Shown piece after piece: positions 34,045 through 42,785 of a stretch of 64,000 nt of DNA (position 1 is its first letter; every line of letters begins with the position of its first letter). Under the pieces are notes generated by a model, which was given only the letters and a program-made list of their open reading frames with translations, did no database searches and was not told where the DNA came from. The translations under genes and the position numbers were made by a program. The stretch spans positions 618,022 to 682,021 of the forward strand of contig JAIYAX010000012.1 of the NCBI GenBank assembly GCA_027488815.1, given 5' to 3'. Source of the stretch: Cytophagaceae bacterium. Its GTDB lineage: Bacteria; Bacteroidota; Bacteroidia; Cytophagales; JAIYAX01.

Positions 34045-35402
34045 TGAAGCAGTTACTTGAACTTTTTCTGTTTCTGCCTGGAATGATTTGGCGCACCAGG
34101 CTTCGCTTCAAACGACTGATGGATCCGGTCCATATCCCCCAGATGGACCAGCATATTCTTGAGGGTTATGTTGACAAACTGGCTTATCAGCAGGGAGAAA
34201 ACATTAAACTTTACCTCAAAGCACCGGAAGGAAAGGTTTTATTGCAATTTCAACAGGTATTGGGAAGTCAGAGGTTTGTCGATACGCATCAGTTAAGCAT
34301 TGAGGGCAAGAACCAAAAGGACAGCCAAACCGCTGCCACCACAGGTTGTGGATGGTTACCCGTTCTGGAGATACCCACTGCTACAATCGCTGATGCTCCC
34401 GGACATTACAGACTGAAGTGTTCTTCTGCTCTTCAGGAGCACTATATTACGTTTCTGGTCAGCAAAAGGAGCAAAGCAAAGATCGCCGTTATCTCACCTA
34501 CCAGTACCTGGACAGCCTACAACCCCTATGGAGGTCAGTCCTTGTATAAAAATTTTATAGATGATCGTCAGGTAAACGAGGTATCCACCCAACGACCCAA
34601 TACAGCCTGTGAATATAAAGACCGCTTCAGCATTCATGACATGCACATTGAGGCGGGAATTTACCATTGGTTTGAACAGGAGTATGGCGCTGATCTTTTC
34701 CCTGATGACGCTCTGGAGAAAGGCTATGAGGCTTTTTCAGACTATAAACTGATTGTGTTTGCTTACCACATGGAGTATGTCTCGTCTGCGATGTACAAAA
34801 CTGTACTTGATTTGATGAAAAAGGGTCATTCCCTGTTGTTTATGGGAGCGAATCAGTTTTACTGGAAAGTGCAATGGGACATGGATCATCAGCTTCTGGA
34901 GTGTCATAAAGATAGCAAGATCTTTAGCAGGGCCGGAGGTATCGGTGGACTTTGGAAACATCAATTGAAAAGAGAAGAAGCTCTGATGGGGGCAGCATTC
35001 GACGAAAGAGGCATGGGCACCTATGCTCCCTATCAGGTGGCAGACCACAGCCATTGGATCTATGAGGGCACCCAAGTGAAGGACGGTGATCTGTTTGGTA
35101 AATCAGGTTATAATGGCTTACCGATTTGCGGGGACGAAACCGATAAGATGAGCTTTTGGACCCCATCCGGATTTAAGCTGCTGGCCAAAGGACTTAATCC
35201 AGCCCAAGGAACAAATGAACCGCTGATATGGCCTGAAGTAGGGGTTAACTGGAACTCTGAGGGAGGCGGAGAAATAGTGCTTTTAGAAAAGTCCAGGCAG
35301 GGTATATTGAATACAGGTTCTATTCAAAGCGGGGCCGGGCTAATGCATGATCAGGTGTTCACCCGCTTGATCCAGAATTTCTGCAAGCGCTATGCCCGCT
35401 GA
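34041..35402 (+). CDS. N,N-dimethylformamidase beta-subunit-like protein
   Basis: About 453 residues from the ATG at 34041 (ATGA overlap with the methyltransferase stop; a second ATG at 34044 is equally possible). An N-terminal beta-sandwich segment (EGYVDKLAYQQGENIKLYLKAPEG) is followed by KIAVISPTSTWTAYNPYGGQSLYKN and a Rossmann-like stretch (FSDYKLIVFAYHMEYVSSAMYKTVLDLMKKGHSLLFMGANQFYW). This layout matches the large subunit family of dimethylformamidase, which hydrolyses DMF to dimethylamine and formate, but homologues occur in surface-glycan loci with no known amidase role. Catalytic residues were not identified. The next gene is a GT2, overlapping by 11 bases. Confidence 0.68.
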   Translation: MMKQLLELFLFLPGMIWRTRLRFKRLMDPVHIPQMDQHILEGYVDKLAYQQGENIKLYLKAPEGKVLLQFQQVLGSQRFVDTHQLSIEGKNQKDSQTAATTGCGWLPVLEIPTATIADAPGHYRLKCSSALQEHYITFLVSKRSKAKIAVISPTSTWTAYNPYGGQSLYKNFIDDRQVNEVSTQRPNTACEYKDRFSIHDMHIEAGIYHWFEQEYGADLFPDDALEKGYEAFSDYKLIVFAYHMEYVSSAMYKTVLDLMKKGHSLLFMGANQFYWKVQWDMDHQLLECHKDSKIFSRAGGIGGLWKHQLKREEALMGAAFDERGMGTYAPYQVADHSHWIYEGTQVKDGDLFGKSGYNGLPICGDETDKMSFWTPSGFKLLAKGLNPAQGTNEPLIWPEVGVNWNSEGGGEIVLLEKSRQGILNTGSIQSGAGLMHDQVFTRLIQNFCKRYAR

Positions 35403-36237
35403 ACAGAGACCATTGGTCAGCGTCATTTGCATTTGCTTCAACCATGAACGATTTGTAGCAGAGGCTATTGACTCTGTATTGAAGCAGGACTACCTCTATG
35501 TGGAGCTTATCGTGGTAGATAATGGCTCAAATGACAGCAGCCCCCAAATTATTGATCAAAAAGCCCTTCAGATTGGATTTAAAACCATGCTTCATGACCA
35601 AAATCTTGGACACAACAAAGCATTTAACCTGGCCTTTGCCCAGTGTAAAGGAACTTATGTCATTGATTTGTCTGCCGACGACCTTCTACACCCGAAGCGA
35701 ATCTCAAAGCAGGTCAGTTTTTTTCAAAAACAAAGCTCTCAAGTAGGGGTGATTTACCACAGGGCTCTATGTATCGATGAAGAAGGCAAGGCTCTTCAGG
35801 AATGGCTAAAAGGCAAACCTTTTTATGGGCAAAGTGGGGATTTATTTGGCCCCTTACTTATGCGCACCTTCATTCCAACACCTACCATGATGATGAAAAG
35901 AGAGGTTCTTGAAGTGCTAGGAGGCTATGACGAAAACCTTTCCTTTGAGGACTTTGATTTTTGGGTGAGGTCATCCAGAAGTTTTCACTACGCCTTTCAG
36001 GACGAATGCCTAAGCTCATGGAGACAGGTTGCCAGCAGCCATAGCCGGGTGCAGCTTACTCATGGTCGAAGACGCATGTTGCAAGATGTGCTCAAGGTGT
36101 TGACCTGGGCAAAGAGTCAAATCCAGAAACCTTATGAGAAACGATGCTTTGTAAAAGGATGCCGGTATTATTTTACACAATGCCTGAAAAATGGGGACTG
36201 GGACTTAGCTTTTCGTTTTCTAACATATTTAGTTTAG
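35392..36237 (+). CDS. Glycosyltransferase family 2
   Basis: 281 residues. The GT-A fold is clear: VSVICICFNHERFVAEAIDSVLKQ (residues ~9-32) then VELIVVDNGSNDSS, and the metal-binding acidic motif VIDLSADDLLHPKR (about 94-107). An acceptor-region FDFWVRSSRSF with its ED-like acidic pair (LSFEDFDFW) follows. It is probably cytoplasmic and transfers a nucleotide sugar to a lipid-linked acceptor. It is the last gene of the methyltransferase-DMFase-like-GT2 run; its convergent neighbour is the CusB gene, 30 bases away. Confidence 0.88.
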   Translation: MPAEQRPLVSVICICFNHERFVAEAIDSVLKQDYLYVELIVVDNGSNDSSPQIIDQKALQIGFKTMLHDQNLGHNKAFNLAFAQCKGTYVIDLSADDLLHPKRISKQVSFFQKQSSQVGVIYHRALCIDEEGKALQEWLKGKPFYGQSGDLFGPLLMRTFIPTPTMMMKREVLEVLGGYDENLSFEDFDFWVRSSRSFHYAFQDECLSSWRQVASSHSRVQLTHGRRRMLQDVLKVLTWAKSQIQKPYEKRCFVKGCRYYFTQCLKNGDWDLAFRFLTYLV

Positions 36238-36267
36238 CTAGACCTCTTTTTCATCAAGGCAATCCTA

Positions 36268-37413
36268 TCACTCTTCTTCTGAGTTTTTCAGCTTAGCCAA
36301 TAGATAATAGGCTCCCTTTACCACAATCCGTTCTGATTGTAATTCCTGAGGCAAATGGCTTACTTGGCGAAATCCATCTGCAACAGGGTCGGCCTTTACA
36401 GCAATGGCCTCGTATCTGGATTGATCTTTCTCTTCGGCAGGTCTTTCCACAAAGAGGTACGTAATGCCTTTGTACTCGGTAAATGCTTCTTCCGGCAGGC
36501 AAGGAACTGAGTCTGCACCGGTCTCGATCTCTGCTTCTACAAACTGACCAGGTAGCCAGGCCGGGTTTTCTTTTTTAAGATGCCCATGCACCCTTATGGT
36601 ACGACTCTCCGAAATCTTCCTGCCAATCAGGAAAATTTCGGCTTCATGTAGCTCAGGAGCATTTCCCAACTTAAAATGAATTTTTTGACCCGCTTTCAGT
36701 CGGTTAAGGTGTTGTTCAAACACAAAAAGCTCTACATGCAAATGGTCAGTGTCGACCAGTTCAAAAACGATATCCGTTGGCGACACAAATTGCCCAAGGC
36801 TGCTGAATATCTCAGCCACGTATCCATCGATAGGAGACCTCAGCTCGTATCGGCCACTGATTTGTTCCGGTTTCAGGTTTTCAGGATCATTCATCAGGGC
36901 TTTTAATCGGGCTTGAAGGGCTCTTCTTTTGATGCGTGCCTGTTGTAAACCGGCCATCGCCTGCTGCCTTGTTTTTTCAGCATTTACCTGATCCAGGGCC
37001 AGAGTTTCCTGACGATTTGACTCCAGTTGGGCCAGCTCCTCCTGATTTTTAGCCTCCAGAAATTCCTGCTGCAGCTTGATGTACTCCGGATTTTCGAATT
37101 CCGCCAGCAGCTCTCCCTTTTTTACCCTGCTGCCCTGCAACACCTTGATCGATTTGACAAAACCACCCAGTGGTACGGAAAGGCTCACCATTTGCTGAGG
37201 GGGAACATCCAGTTTGCCATTGACCTTAATCTTCTGCTTCAAAAGCCGATAGCTGAACATGGACGTCTGAAGCGAGATACCTGCTTTTTGTGTCTCATTC
37301 AGGCTGATCATAGCCTTGCTTTCAAGTTCGACTTTTGTCTCTTTTGCTTCTTTGCTGCAAGCTGTGAACAAAAGACCCGTAAGGAGGATCCAGACCTTGG
37401 GTATAGATTTCAT
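36268..37413 (-). CDS. cusB: CusB-type RND efflux periplasmic adaptor, lipoprotein
   Basis: 381 residues. The lipoprotein signal is ILLTGLLFTAC (Cys about 19). Adaptor layout: QKIKVNGKLDVPPQQMVSLSVPLGG, lipoyl half SIKVLQGSRVKKGELLAEFENPEYIKLQ, alpha hairpin (about 110-180), second lipoyl half RSPIDGYVAEIFSSLGQFV, then beta-barrel and membrane-proximal domains. It joins CusA and the TolC-like protein into a trans-envelope pump for heavy metal ions. Its ATG overlaps the TolC-like stop (ATGA at 37410-37413). The specific metal (Cu/Ag or Co/Zn/Cd) cannot be assigned from the adaptor. Confidence 0.88.
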   Translation of the reverse strand: MKSIPKVWILLTGLLFTACSKEAKETKVELESKAMISLNETQKAGISLQTSMFSYRLLKQKIKVNGKLDVPPQQMVSLSVPLGGFVKSIKVLQGSRVKKGELLAEFENPEYIKLQQEFLEAKNQEELAQLESNRQETLALDQVNAEKTRQQAMAGLQQARIKRRALQARLKALMNDPENLKPEQISGRYELRSPIDGYVAEIFSSLGQFVSPTDIVFELVDTDHLHVELFVFEQHLNRLKAGQKIHFKLGNAPELHEAEIFLIGRKISESRTIRVHGHLKKENPAWLPGQFVEAEIETGADSVPCLPEEAFTEYKGITYLFVERPAEEKDQSRYEAIAVKADPVADGFRQVSHLPQELQSERIVVKGAYYLLAKLKNSEEE

Positions 37414-38663
37414 GGTTCGTTGGTTATGTTCATTCCACTTAAGAATTCCAATTTGATGAGGGACTGATGATAGTACCAGATGCTGAGCAGGTATTGTTCC
37501 TCAGTTTGAATGGCTTGCCGGAAGGCCATGCTCGCACCCAGAAAGTCAAGCTCTCCCTTTCGATAGGATAACTCAGCCTTGCTCCTGATTTGGAGTGCAA
37601 GCGGCAGTGCACTTTTTTCATAGAATTCAAGCAGTTTTTGCTGTTTTAAAAACTCGGTTTTCGCTACAGCCCAGTCCGCTTGCCATTGGCGTTTTGCCTG
37701 TAGACGGTCCATTTCTTTACCTTGCTTTTGCAGTTTTGCCATTTGTAGCTTCACGGTAGTAGGCCTAAACCATAGCGGGATAGACACTCCTGCTTGCCAT
37801 CCCTGAAATCTTTGGCCCCTGCTAGCCAGTTCTCCGTTCCCGATAGGGGCACCGATTAGGGTCTGGTTGAAATAGCCAATTTGCAGGTCAGGCAGAAATT
37901 TGCTGCGCTCCACTTTGATTTCTTCCTGAGCCATTGCCACTTGCAACATGCCTTTTTTGAGATGCGGGTTCTCCAACGCCAGCATGCTTGCTGTATCCAC
38001 TTTCAAAGCAAGGCGGTTCCATGAGCTATCTGCAACTGCAAGTTGCTCTTCAAAACCCAATAAGGCACCCAAATGCCATTGCAGCATCTGCTGATCTTGC
38101 CGGGCTCTCTCTATCTGCTGTTTCAGATCCATTTGCTGAAGGGCAGCCTGTTGTTGTTCAAGCTGAGTACCTTCTCCCGCCCTGTAGCGTATATCCGCTG
38201 CCCTGCTCAGGCTGTCAAAAAGACCCGAGAGCTTCTTGAGCAAATCCAGCCTCTCCCGCTGGACCATCTGCTCCTGAAGGTTGAGCTTGACTGATGTGAT
38301 CACCTCCAAACGGATCAACTGTTCCTCATTGGCACTGTTGCGACGTATTTGCTCATACCATTTTGAGATAGAGACAAAGGCCGTTGGGAAGGTCATTCCT
38401 TGACTTATGCTAATGTTTTGGTCTTCACGTGCGCCGCTATTGTATTGTCCCTGCATCACTGTAACCTGGGTTTTGTTTAATTCAAAGGCTGTTTTACGTC
38501 GTAGACCACTTCTCTCCGTCTCCAGTCGGGCGGAGATCAGTCTGGCATTTTGTGTTTCTGCCAGTTGCAAAGCCTCATCATAGCGGACAGACCTCTGCGC
38601 TGTGGCCAGGGTTGCGGCCAACAAAAAGACTATGAGCAAGAGATGACGAAAATTAAGATCCAT
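37410..38663 (-). CDS. cusC: TolC/CusC-type outer-membrane efflux protein
   Basis: 417 residues with a signal peptide (ending LATAQ) and then the efflux-protein helical hairpins (SVRYDEALQLAETQNARLISARLETERSGL near the N-terminus; long Gln-rich coiled coils near 150-210). It is shorter than many CusC proteins but typical of the Bacteroidota metal-efflux type. It overlaps CusA by 11 bases upstream and CusB by 4 downstream, so the three are one message. Confidence 0.86.
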   Translation of the reverse strand: MDLNFRHLLLIVFLLAATLATAQRSVRYDEALQLAETQNARLISARLETERSGLRRKTAFELNKTQVTVMQGQYNSGAREDQNISISQGMTFPTAFVSISKWYEQIRRNSANEEQLIRLEVITSVKLNLQEQMVQRERLDLLKKLSGLFDSLSRAADIRYRAGEGTQLEQQQAALQQMDLKQQIERARQDQQMLQWHLGALLGFEEQLAVADSSWNRLALKVDTASMLALENPHLKKGMLQVAMAQEEIKVERSKFLPDLQIGYFNQTLIGAPIGNGELASRGQRFQGWQAGVSIPLWFRPTTVKLQMAKLQKQGKEMDRLQAKRQWQADWAVAKTEFLKQQKLLEFYEKSALPLALQIRSKAELSYRKGELDFLGASMAFRQAIQTEEQYLLSIWYYHQSLIKLEFLSGMNITNEP

Positions 38664-41600
38664 GGCTTTCTTTGGTTTTTTTAGGTTGGATCATAGCATA
38701 AAGACAAGGCAATACGATAAGGGTAAGAAAGGTAGAGCTAAGCAACCCACCGATGACCACCGTAGCCAATGGTCGCTGCACCTCTGCTCCGGCGCTGACT
38801 GCCAGGGCCATTGGCAAAAAACCCAAAGAAGCTACAGCTGCTGTCATCAGCACCGGCCTCAATCGATTTTTGGTGCCCTCCAGAAGCAGGGGAATCAGTT
38901 CTTTCAAGGGATCCTCTTTTTTAATCCGGTTAAATTCAGCCACCAGCACAATGCCATTCAACACTGCCACTCCAAACAAGGCGATGAAACCTACCCCGGC
39001 AGAAATACTAAAAGGCATACCCCTGAGAAGAAGTGCTGCCACTCCGCCTATGCTTGCCAGGGGTATGGCAGTAAAGATGAGTAAGGCCTGCCTGAAGGAC
39101 TGAAACGTAAAGTAGAGCATGATAAAAATGAGACTTAAGGCAATAGGCACAGCCACCATCAAACGCTCCTTGGCCTTTTTTAAATTCTCAAATTGCCCAC
39201 CGTAGGTGATGTAATAACCCGCAGGTAGTACCAACTTTTTATTTAAGATGCTTTTGATCTCTTCCACTACCGACTCCACATCTCGCCCACGGGTGTTAAA
39301 GCCAACAATAGCTCTGCGCTTGGCATCCTCCCTTTGTATCTGTGTGGGTCCGGGGATCAAGGAAACCTCTGCCACCTCCGAAAGCGGGATAAGATTGCCG
39401 CTTGAGCTTCGAAGGGGTAAACGGTTCAGGTCTTCAAGGCTTTGACGGTAACGGGCATCCAGCCTCAAGACCAGTTCATACCGCTTTTCACCCTCGTACA
39501 CCAGCCCGGCCACCTGACCTGCAAAAGCGGAATGAATGGCCTGATTTACTTCCGTCACATTCAAGCCATATCTCGCCATCTTATTTCTTTCAAGCTTCGC
39601 TACGATCTGGCTCATCCCGGTAACCTCTTCAACGTACATGTCTTTTACTCCTTCAACGCTGGCTACAAGATCAGCCACCTGAGGGGCTAAACTGCTCAGG
39701 GTGTCCAGGTCCTCTCCAAAAATCTTTAGGGCAACGTCTTGCTTTACCCCGGTCATGAGCTCATTGAAACGCATTTGTATGGGTTGAAGGAATCCAAAAT
39801 TGACACCCGGTATCACTTCCAGCGACTCGCTCATTTTTTCAGCCAGTTCTTCCCTGCTTTCCGCCTTCTTCCATCGCTCAGGAGGATGCAGCAGGACCAT
39901 CAGGTCGCAGGCTTCCATTGGCATGGGGTCAGTCGGTATTTCAGCCGCACCGATTTTACCAACTACTTCCCGAACCTCATCCGGATATTCTTTGAGCAAA
40001 ATGGACGAAGCACGGAGGGTGACATCTACGGTATGTTGCAGGCTGCTGCCGGGCAAAAGCCTTGTTTCCACAGCAAAATCACCCTCTTCCAAGGTTGGGA
40101 TAAACTCACCTCCCATTCGCAGGAAGGCAATCAGGCTCAGTGTGAAAGCCACAAGGCTGAGGGCCAGCACCCAGAATTTTTTTCTCAGTGCCAGCTCCAG
40201 AGAGGGGCGGTAAAGCTTTTGCAGCCAGGCCATCATTCGGTCAGAAAAATTTTCCTGATGCCCCGGCTTTCGGCTCAGCCACAGGGCGCACATCATGGGC
40301 ACATAGGTGATCGAAAGGAGGAAAGCGCCCAGAATGGCAAAACCCACCGTCTGCGCCATCGGTCGGAACATTTTGCCCTCGACCCCTACCAGGGCCAGCA
40401 ATGGCAGGTAAACGATCAGGATGATGATCTCCCCGAACGCTGCTGAATTCCGTATGCCTGAGGCAGATTTGTAGACTTCCTGATTCATGCTTTCACGGCT
40501 TAGCATTCCTCCTGCCTTGCGTAAGCCCAGGTGATGGAGGGTAGCCTCGACCACGATCACGGCCCCGTCCACCACCAATCCAAAATCAATGGCACCTAGG
40601 CTCATGAGGTTGCCCGATACACCAAACAATTGCATCAGTGAAACGGCAAAGAGCAAGGCCAGCGGGATGACCGAAGCCACGATCAACCCGGCTCTCAGGT
40701 TGCCCAGAAAAAGCACCAGCACAAAAATGACGATCAGCGCTCCTTCCAGCAGGTTGGTCTGCACGGTAGAGATAGCCCTGCCCACCAGTTCGCTTCGGTC
40801 CAGAAAAGGCTCGATGGTAACTCCTTCAGGCAGGGAGGTTTTGATTTGCTCGATCCTTTTTTTGACCTGCTCTACGACAGCATCTGAGTTTTCACCCTTG
40901 AGCATCAGCACCAATGCACCTACTACCTCACCCTGATCGTTGTAGGTCATGGCCCCGTAGCGGTTAGCCTGCCCAAAGCGCACTTCAGCCACCTGCCCCA
41001 CGAGCAAAGGAACGCCTTCAGGACTTAACCGTAAAACAACGTTTCGGATATCGTCCAAATCTTTCACCAGACCTTCGGAGCGGATGAAATAGGCACGGGG
41101 GTTTTTGTCGATATAGGCACCTCCTGTATTTTGGTTGTTGGCTTCCAACGCCGAGTAGACATCTGAAAGGCTGAGGTTAAAGCTGCGAAGCCTGTTTGGA
41201 TCTATGGTCACCTCATATTGTTTTACAAAGCCTCCGAATGAGCTCACATCTGCAACCCCCGGGGTGCCCAGCAATTGCCTTCGAACGATCCAGTCCTGAA
41301 TACTGCGCAGGGCGACGGCATCGTACTGATCTTCATAGCCGGGTTTGGCTCTTAGGATGTATTGGTAGATTTCACCCAGACCTGTAGATAAGGGTCCTAG
41401 CTCGGGGTCGCCAAGCCCTGCCGGTATTTGGCTGCGGATGAGGCTAAGTCGCTCATTCACCTGTTGCCTTGCCCAGTACAAGTCCACATCTTCCTCAAAT
41501 ACCAGCGTGACGACGGATAGCCCAAAACGAGAGATGCTCCGGGCCTCCTCCAGGTCAGGGATAGTGGCCATCACCTGCTCGATGGGAAAGGAAACCAGGC

Positions 41601-41787
41601 GCTCCATTTCCTGCGCTGCAAGGGCTGGAGAAGTGGTGATGATCTGCACCTGATTGTTGGTGATGTCAGGAACAGCATCAATCGGGAGGCGACTCAAGGA
41701 ATATAGGCCCCAGCAGAACAAAGTCAGGGTGAGTAAGCCTATGATGAGTTTATGACGGATGGAATAGAGGATGATCCTGTCCAGCAT
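38653..41787 (-). CDS. cusA: CusA/CzcA heavy-metal efflux RND pump
   Basis: 1044 residues, the inner-membrane proton-driven pump of a metal efflux complex. The N-terminus (FCWGLYSLSRLPIDAVPDITNNQVQIIT) and twelve-helix RND layout with two large periplasmic loops are standard. Helix 4 carries the heavy-metal-efflux signature GAIDFGLVVDGAVIVVE (about 395-411) with the Asp/Asp/Glu proton-relay residues. The C-terminal pair of loops includes FNTRGRDVESVVEEI and helices with AVPIALSLIFIML. Metal specificity (Cu/Ag versus Zn/Co/Cd) depends on porter-domain residues that I did not assign. It lies 74 bases after a His-rich small protein gene. Confidence 0.95.
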   Translation of the reverse strand: MLDRIILYSIRHKLIIGLLTLTLFCWGLYSLSRLPIDAVPDITNNQVQIITTSPALAAQEMERLVSFPIEQVMATIPDLEEARSISRFGLSVVTLVFEEDVDLYWARQQVNERLSLIRSQIPAGLGDPELGPLSTGLGEIYQYILRAKPGYEDQYDAVALRSIQDWIVRRQLLGTPGVADVSSFGGFVKQYEVTIDPNRLRSFNLSLSDVYSALEANNQNTGGAYIDKNPRAYFIRSEGLVKDLDDIRNVVLRLSPEGVPLLVGQVAEVRFGQANRYGAMTYNDQGEVVGALVLMLKGENSDAVVEQVKKRIEQIKTSLPEGVTIEPFLDRSELVGRAISTVQTNLLEGALIVIFVLVLFLGNLRAGLIVASVIPLALLFAVSLMQLFGVSGNLMSLGAIDFGLVVDGAVIVVEATLHHLGLRKAGGMLSRESMNQEVYKSASGIRNSAAFGEIIILIVYLPLLALVGVEGKMFRPMAQTVGFAILGAFLLSITYVPMMCALWLSRKPGHQENFSDRMMAWLQKLYRPSLELALRKKFWVLALSLVAFTLSLIAFLRMGGEFIPTLEEGDFAVETRLLPGSSLQHTVDVTLRASSILLKEYPDEVREVVGKIGAAEIPTDPMPMEACDLMVLLHPPERWKKAESREELAEKMSESLEVIPGVNFGFLQPIQMRFNELMTGVKQDVALKIFGEDLDTLSSLAPQVADLVASVEGVKDMYVEEVTGMSQIVAKLERNKMARYGLNVTEVNQAIHSAFAGQVAGLVYEGEKRYELVLRLDARYRQSLEDLNRLPLRSSSGNLIPLSEVAEVSLIPGPTQIQREDAKRRAIVGFNTRGRDVESVVEEIKSILNKKLVLPAGYYITYGGQFENLKKAKERLMVAVPIALSLIFIMLYFTFQSFRQALLIFTAIPLASIGGVAALLLRGMPFSISAGVGFIALFGVAVLNGIVLVAEFNRIKKEDPLKELIPLLLEGTKNRLRPVLMTAAVASLGFLPMALAVSAGAEVQRPLATVVIGGLLSSTFLTLIVLPCLYAMIQPKKTKESHGS

Positions 41788-41861
41788 GGAATGAAAAAGA
41801 AAAATGAAAAAATGGGAAAAAAGGCCGCTGCCCGTTCAGGCAAGGCAATCAACAGAAAGGA

Positions 41862-42242
41862 TCAGGAAATCCGTGGAGGCTGCCACACACCTGAAGGCCT
41901 GTGGAAGGTTTGGCCCTCAATTAGCCAAGAAGCCAAAGGTTGGCTGGAAATACAATCCGGCTGGCGGAGGACAAACGGCATACCCCAATCGATCAAACTG
42001 AGGCTAAGCATTGAAAAAGTGATGGATTTAAAAGGCAGTTGATCATGAGCCTCATGGTGATGGTTGATGCCGGTGTTGTAGTGCAGGCTTAGGAATTCCG
42101 CAAAGGAAAGGCCGGGATGCTCCAACTGATGCTCCTGAAAATGCTCCCAAAGCAAAGGCAGACGCAAAAACTCCTGTGAAGGAGGCAGTTGCAGCAGAAA
42201 GGTGCCTAAAAACAGAAAAGCGAATATTCGGGCGCTAGCCAT
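41862..42242 (-). CDS. His-rich small exported protein heading the metal-efflux operon
   Basis: 126 residues. It has a signal-peptide-like start (IFAFLFLGTFLLQLPP) followed by a helical stretch. A conserved-looking metal-type motif comes next: LSLHYNTGINHHHEAHDQLPFKS (around residues 52-74) with five His and several acidic neighbours. A C-terminal hydrophobic segment carries one Cys. Small His-rich genes of this kind precede CusA operons in Bacteroidota, and a periplasmic metal sensor or donor role is often supposed, without proof known to me. The promoter box is only 4 bases from its ATG. Confidence 0.7.
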   Translation of the reverse strand: MASARIFAFLFLGTFLLQLPPSQEFLRLPLLWEHFQEHQLEHPGLSFAEFLSLHYNTGINHHHEAHDQLPFKSITFSMLSLSLIDWGMPFVLRQPDCISSQPLASWLIEGQTFHRPSGVWQPPRIS

Positions 42243-42246
42243 AAGA

Positions 42247-42254
42247 CAAATATA
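42247..42254 (-). promoter_or_regulatory. Candidate -7 promoter box for the His-rich/CusABC operon
   Basis: TATATTTG on the minus strand, a perfect TAnnTTTG, with four bases (TCTT) to the ATG at 42242. That spacing predicts a leaderless or near-leaderless transcript. No TTG at -33. Confidence 0.5.
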
Positions 42255-42442
42255 GCGAAGAAATTACAAAAGGAACAGAGTTGTTTACTTTAGCCTGTTT
42301 TTAAATAAGATGAAGTACATTGGTAATCAACTTGAATCATAAAGGCAGGCGGGGTTTTATTCTTCAAGTTCATCTATGAGTGCCTTTGTGGTCGTCAGAC
42401 GTTTTTGAGGAGATAAGTTTTCATCAATTAACTTTTGAAAAG

Positions 42443-42526
42443 ATGGTTCACGAATACCTGCTCATATCATTGCTTGCCTTTGCAATAGCCTTTCTAACTT
42501 GCTTTGGTGGTATCTTAATGCGTTAG
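42443..42526 (+). pseudogene. Decayed 5' fragment of a TauE/SafE (TSUP) permease gene
   Basis: A 27-codon frame, ATG to TAG, encodes EYLLISLLAFAIAFLTCFGG. It matches the first helix of the intact permease encoded at 48961-49728 (EYLLIPLLAFALAILTFFSG) at 15 of 20 residues; 30 of the first 32 aligned bases are identical from the GAATACC onward. The match fades before the stop, and nothing downstream resembles the rest of the gene. It therefore looks like the remnant of a second copy, separated from the intact one by the 6-kb gene between them. Coincidence is unlikely given the DNA-level match, but it is short. Confidence 0.5.
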
Positions 42527-42754
42527 CTGGTCTTCATAGCAAAGACAAAAGGATTACCCTCGGCACACTTTTAATACAAAACAAGAGCCAGAAACACTGC
42601 CTAAAACTATCCGTTGAGATTGGGGAGTCAAACAATGCTATTTTTTAATCTTCCATTATGCGCAGGTTAAATCTCTGTTAGCCTTATTTCGATTTGGCTA
42701 GGATTGTTGGTATTAGGCTAATGCGCAGGTAACAATTCAGCAATACCGCAGCCT
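42527..42754. other. Rest of the 540-base intergenic region before the giant mosaic gene
   Basis: No gene seen in 42243-42785 apart from the permease fragment. A 10-base direct repeat (ATGCGCAGGT) occurs at 42658-42667 and 42721-42730, bracketing GTTAGCC and GGCTAA arms. No terminator or RNA recognised. Confidence 0.35.
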
Positions 42755-42762
42755 TAGGTTTG
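42755..42762 (+). promoter_or_regulatory. Candidate -7 promoter box for the 2006-aa mosaic protein
   Basis: TAGGTTTG matches TAnnTTTG and ends 23 bases before the ATG at 42786. No TTG at the -33 distance. Confidence 0.45.
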
Positions 42763-42785
42763 CAGCAACCAGAACTAACGACCCT

